From NCBI GenBank assembly GCA_030037815.1, contig JASHPZ010000032.1, forward strand, positions 1 through 32,107: a stretch of DNA of 32,107 bases, read 5' to 3'. This DNA is from Thermoplasmata archaeon. Its GTDB lineage: Archaea > Thermoplasmatota > Thermoplasmata > Lutacidiplasmatales > UBA184. This document shows, piece by piece, positions 29,368-32,107 of this stretch. Position numbers and translations under genes: made by a program. Position 1 is the first letter of the stretch. Every line of letters begins with the position of its first letter. The notes beneath the pieces were generated by a model. It had not been told where the DNA came from. It searched no databases and saw only the letters and a program-made list of their open reading frames with translations.

Positions 29368-32042
29368 GCGCGGCGGAGCTCCCGCCGCGCTTCGAGCCGA
29401 AGGCGATCGAAGCCCGGTGGCAGGCGGCGTGGGAGCGCGCGGGCATCGCGCGCGCCCCCGACCGGCCGGAACGGCCGGCGTTCACGATCGTCCTCCCGCC
29501 CCCGAATGTGACGGGCGTCCTCACGCTCGGCCACATCCTCGGGGACACGGTGATGGACGTGCTCGTGCGGTACCACCGGATGCGCGGCACGCCCTCGCTC
29601 TGGCTCCCGGGGGTCGACCACGCCGGCCTCTCGACCCAGGTGGAGGTGCGCCGGCGCCTCGCGAAACAGGGCGTGCGGTTCGAGGAGCTCCCGCGGGAGG
29701 AGGCGCTCCGCGCGATCGAGGCGTGGAAGCAGGAGCACGAGGCGCGCATCCTCGAGCAGCTGCGGGCGGGCGGCTTCTCGCTCGATTGGAGCCGGTACCG
29801 GTACACGATGGACCCGGGGAGCGCCCGCGCCACCCGGGACGTGTTCGTCCACCTGTTCCGCGCCGGTCTCATCTACCGCGGCGAGCGGATGGTGAACTGG
29901 GACCCGCTCCTCCGGACCGCGATCTCCGACCTCGAGGTCGTCCACCGCGAGGAGGAGACGGAGCTCCTCTTCGTGCGCTACCCGTGGGCCGACGGCTCGG
30001 ACGGCGGGGTCGAGGTCGCCACGGTGCGCCCCGAGACGATCTTCGGGGACGTCGCGGTCGCGGTCCACCCGGACGACGGCCGCCACCGGGCGGAGGTGGG
30101 CCGCGAAGTGGTCGTCCCGATGACGGGGCGTCGCGTCCCGGTGGTCACCGACTCGGCGGTCGACCCCGAGTTCGGGGCGGGCGCGCTCAAGATCACGCCC
30201 CGTCACGACCCGGTCGACCGGGAGATCGCCCAGCGCCACCCGGAGCTCGCGGCGGCCGTCGAGATCTTCGACGAGCGCGCGCGCCTCGACGGAGCGTGGG
30301 TGCCGGAGATCTACCGCGGGCTCGACCGGGTGCGGGCGCGGACGGCCACGATCGCGGCCCTCGAAGAGGAGGGGCTCCTCCTCCGACGGGCGAAGTACCG
30401 CCACTCGGTCGCCCGCTCCGAGCGGTCCGACGAGCCGATCGAGCCGCGTCTCTCCACGCAGTGGTTCGTCCGGATGGCGCCGCTCGCCGCCCCGGTGGTC
30501 GCGGCGGTCCGACGCGGCGAGGTCCGGATCCACCCGGCGCGGTGGGAGACGACCTTCTACCGGTGGATGGAGTCGATCCAGGATTGGTGCATCTCGCGCC
30601 AGGTGATCTGGGGCCACCCGATCCCCGTGACGCACTGCCGGGCGTGCGGCCACGCGGACGCCTCCGTCGAACCGATCGTCGCCTGCTCGAAGTGCGGCTC
30701 GACCAACCTTAGCGCCGACCCGGACGTGCTCGACACGTGGTTCACCTCCTGGCTGTGGCCGTTCGTCACGCTCGGCTGGCCGGACCGGACGGCCGACTTG
30801 GACCACTACTACCCGACCAGCGTCCTCGTCACCGGCCGCGACATCATGTTCTTCTGGGTCGCCCGGATGCTGATGGCCGGGCTCGAGTTCACGGGCCGGC
30901 CGCCGTTCTCGGACGTCTACCTCACCGGCATGCTGCGGGACGAGCAGGGCCGCCGGATGTCGAAGCACCTCGGCAACTCCCCGGACCCGCTCCAGGTGAT
31001 CGGCGAGCGGGGGGCGGACGCGCTCCGGTTCGCCGTCGTCTTCCCGAATCCGACCGACGAGGACGGGCCGTTCGGGACCGGCGCCCTCGACGGGGGCCGG
31101 AACTTCCTGACGAAGGTCTGGAACCTGGTCCGGTTCGCCCGACCGTTCCTCGCCGAGTCCGACGCGACGCCGGCCCCGCCCGCGCCGGGAGCGGGGAGCG
31201 TGGAGGTCCGATGGGTCCTCTCGCGCTACGAACGGACCCGCGCCGAGGTCGACGCCGCCCTCCGCGCCTTCGAGCCGACCCGCGCGGCGACGGCGCTCCA
31301 TACGTTCCTCTGGCACGACCTCGCGGACCGGTTCGTCGAGATGGCCAAGGAGTCGCTCGCGGGCCGGGCGGGCGCCGACGCCCGTCGCGACACGGCCGGC
31401 GCGCTCGGGTTCGTCCTGGAGCGGTCGGTCCGTCTCCTGCACCCGTTCGTCCCGCACGTGACCGAGGAGCTCTGGCACGCCCTGCCGCACTCGGGGGAGC
31501 TGCTCGCGGTCGCTCCCTGGCCCCCCGAGGGAGAAGTGCCGGTTGACCCGGAAGCGGAGCTCGAGATGGAGCCCGTGCTCGAGACGATCCGGTGGCTCCG
31601 CAACCTCCGTTCGGAGGAGAAGGTCCCCGCCGAGTCGACCCCGGCGGCGTGGGTCCGCCCGCAGAGCCCCGAGGTTGCCGAGATCCTGGCGCGGGCCCTC
31701 CCGACCATCGTGCGGCTCGCCCGGGTCGAACGGGTGACGTTCCTGGGCCCGGCGGAGCCCGCGCCGCCCGACGCGGGCAGCCGGGTCGCGCCGTTCGGCG
31801 AGTGTTACCTCGCCCGCCCCGTCGGCACCGCCGCGGAGAGCGAGGCCCTCGGGCGCGAGCGGGAGAAGCTCCACGGGCTCCTCGAAAAGACCCGGGCCCG
31901 TCTCGCCGACCCGGGATTCCGTGCGCGCGCGCCCCCGGACGTCGTGCGCGAGGCCGAGGAGAAGGCCCGCGAACTCGAGGCGCGCGTCCGCCGCATCGAC
32001 GACCACTTGAAGGCGGCCGGCTCGGGGGAGAAGGCCGCATGA
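29364..32042 (+). CDS. valS: Valyl-tRNA synthetase, bacterial-like form, predicted CTG start
   Basis: About 892 residues of class I ValRS. The ATP-site motif is PPPNVTGVLTLGHILG and the second signature is RRMSKHLGNSPDPLQV, a KMSKS variant with His for the second Ser. The editing domain between them has VDPEFGAGALKITPRHDPVD. A zinc-type pair CRACGH...CSKCGS precedes DVLDTWFTSWLWPF. The C-terminus is a coiled coil (EREKLHGLLEKTRARLADPG, then a second helix), the tRNA-binding arm typical of bacterial ValRS and usually missing in archaea. The frame is open far upstream inside the permease gene. The protein is homologous only from PPRFEPKAIEARWQ on, so CTG at 29364 with the ribosome site before it is the best start. 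Its stop overlaps the next ATG. Confidence 0.9.
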   Translation: MSAAELPPRFEPKAIEARWQAAWERAGIARAPDRPERPAFTIVLPPPNVTGVLTLGHILGDTVMDVLVRYHRMRGTPSLWLPGVDHAGLSTQVEVRRRLAKQGVRFEELPREEALRAIEAWKQEHEARILEQLRAGGFSLDWSRYRYTMDPGSARATRDVFVHLFRAGLIYRGERMVNWDPLLRTAISDLEVVHREEETELLFVRYPWADGSDGGVEVATVRPETIFGDVAVAVHPDDGRHRAEVGREVVVPMTGRRVPVVTDSAVDPEFGAGALKITPRHDPVDREIAQRHPELAAAVEIFDERARLDGAWVPEIYRGLDRVRARTATIAALEEEGLLLRRAKYRHSVARSERSDEPIEPRLSTQWFVRMAPLAAPVVAAVRRGEVRIHPARWETTFYRWMESIQDWCISRQVIWGHPIPVTHCRACGHADASVEPIVACSKCGSTNLSADPDVLDTWFTSWLWPFVTLGWPDRTADLDHYYPTSVLVTGRDIMFFWVARMLMAGLEFTGRPPFSDVYLTGMLRDEQGRRMSKHLGNSPDPLQVIGERGADALRFAVVFPNPTDEDGPFGTGALDGGRNFLTKVWNLVRFARPFLAESDATPAPPAPGAGSVEVRWVLSRYERTRAEVDAALRAFEPTRAATALHTFLWHDLADRFVEMAKESLAGRAGADARRDTAGALGFVLERSVRLLHPFVPHVTEELWHALPHSGELLAVAPWPPEGEVPVDPEAELEMEPVLETIRWLRNLRSEEKVPAESTPAAWVRPQSPEVAEILARALPTIVRLARVERVTFLGPAEPAPPDAGSRVAPFGECYLARPVGTAAESEALGREREKLHGLLEKTRARLADPGFRARAPPDVVREAEEKARELEARVRRIDDHLKAAGSGEKAA

Positions 32043-32107
32043 CGCCGAAGAAGACGGCCGCCGCCCGCCCGGCCCCGACGCCGCGCAAGCCGGCGCGCGC
32101 GAAGGCC
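32039..32107 (+). CDS. Start of an unrecognised gene, cut by the window edge
   Basis: ATG at 32039 overlaps the valS stop (ATGA) and opens a frame to the end of the window (23 codons). It encodes a Lys/Ala/Pro/Arg-rich segment beginning MTPKKTAAARPAPTPRKPAR. Such tails precede many domains, so no function can be given. The overlap suggests it is cotranslated with valS. Confidence 0.5.
   Translation, partial: MTPKKTAAARPAPTPRKPARAKA

Noticed and set aside
29202-32006. Open frame of 934 codons on the minus strand opposite valS
   Set aside because: It is a shadow of a well-supported ValRS gene, with biased composition and no recognisable domains.
1-32107. CRISPR arrays, insertion sequences, rRNA and tRNA genes
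   Set aside because: I saw no regularly spaced repeats, transposase motifs, terminal inverted repeats with target duplications, or tRNA cloverleaf signatures.

Overview
The window is archaeal. It carries a group II chaperonin (thermosome), ribosomal protein L21e, RNA polymerase subunit Rpo4, the tRNA pseudouridine synthase Pus10, an archaeal XerA recombinase and an Ncs6/TtuA-type tRNA thiolase. TATA-like boxes lie about 25-30 bases before start codons, and several genes look leaderless. G+C is very high (about 70% by eye) with many GTG starts. The set, including a DUF655-KsgA string, a PrsW-like protease and glycerate 2-kinase, suits a high-GC member of Thermoplasmatota. That placement is inference; no rRNA gene is present. 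Translation enzymes are mixed: the lysyl-tRNA synthetase is class II and the valyl-tRNA synthetase has a bacterial-style C-terminal coiled coil.

Layout. 1-2860 (minus): xerA, an FAD amine/hydroxy-acid oxidoreductase and a truncated glycerate 2-kinase. 2959-5620 (plus): tRNA thiolase, 3-hydroxyacyl-CoA dehydrogenase and PrsW-like protease, tightly overlapped. 5617-6024 (minus): a small unknown protein. 6097-9383 (plus): pus10, rpl21e, rpo4, DUF655 and ksgA, an information-processing operon. 9463-11661: a GNAT acetyltransferase and a KaiC/GvpD-like ATPase. 11938-13041: a small coiled-coil protein and a two-helix membrane protein with a PH-like tail. 13252-20359: six genes for a membrane complex of the Hyf/Ech/complex I family. 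20459-21345 (minus): a UspA protein and a paralogue of the small coiled-coil protein. 21346-23228: a gene-poor, lower-GC stretch holding a paralogue of the two-helix membrane protein. 23229-32107 (plus): thermosome, an unknown protein, lysS, an ABC transporter pair, valS and the start of one more gene.

The most notable system is in the centre. The six-gene membrane complex has a HyfG-like large subunit without the cysteines that bind the NiFe site. Its small subunit keeps all four cluster cysteines and is fused to what looks like a one-cluster ferredoxin domain. This is an energy-converting hydrogenase-related (Ehr-type) complex, not a hydrogenase. It is flanked by two copies of a paralogous module: small coiled-coil protein plus two-helix membrane protein.

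The 5' leaders of both coiled-coil genes and of the complex share an element not explained by any protein: an 18-nt hairpin near the predicted transcript start, a second hairpin, and a GCCAATGACnCCTG box just before the start codon. The hairpin loop can pair with the box. In the hydrogenase-like leader both partners have changed together (GGGGTC/GACCCC to GGCGTC/GACGCC). That covariation points to a structured regulatory RNA joining three transcription units into one regulon.
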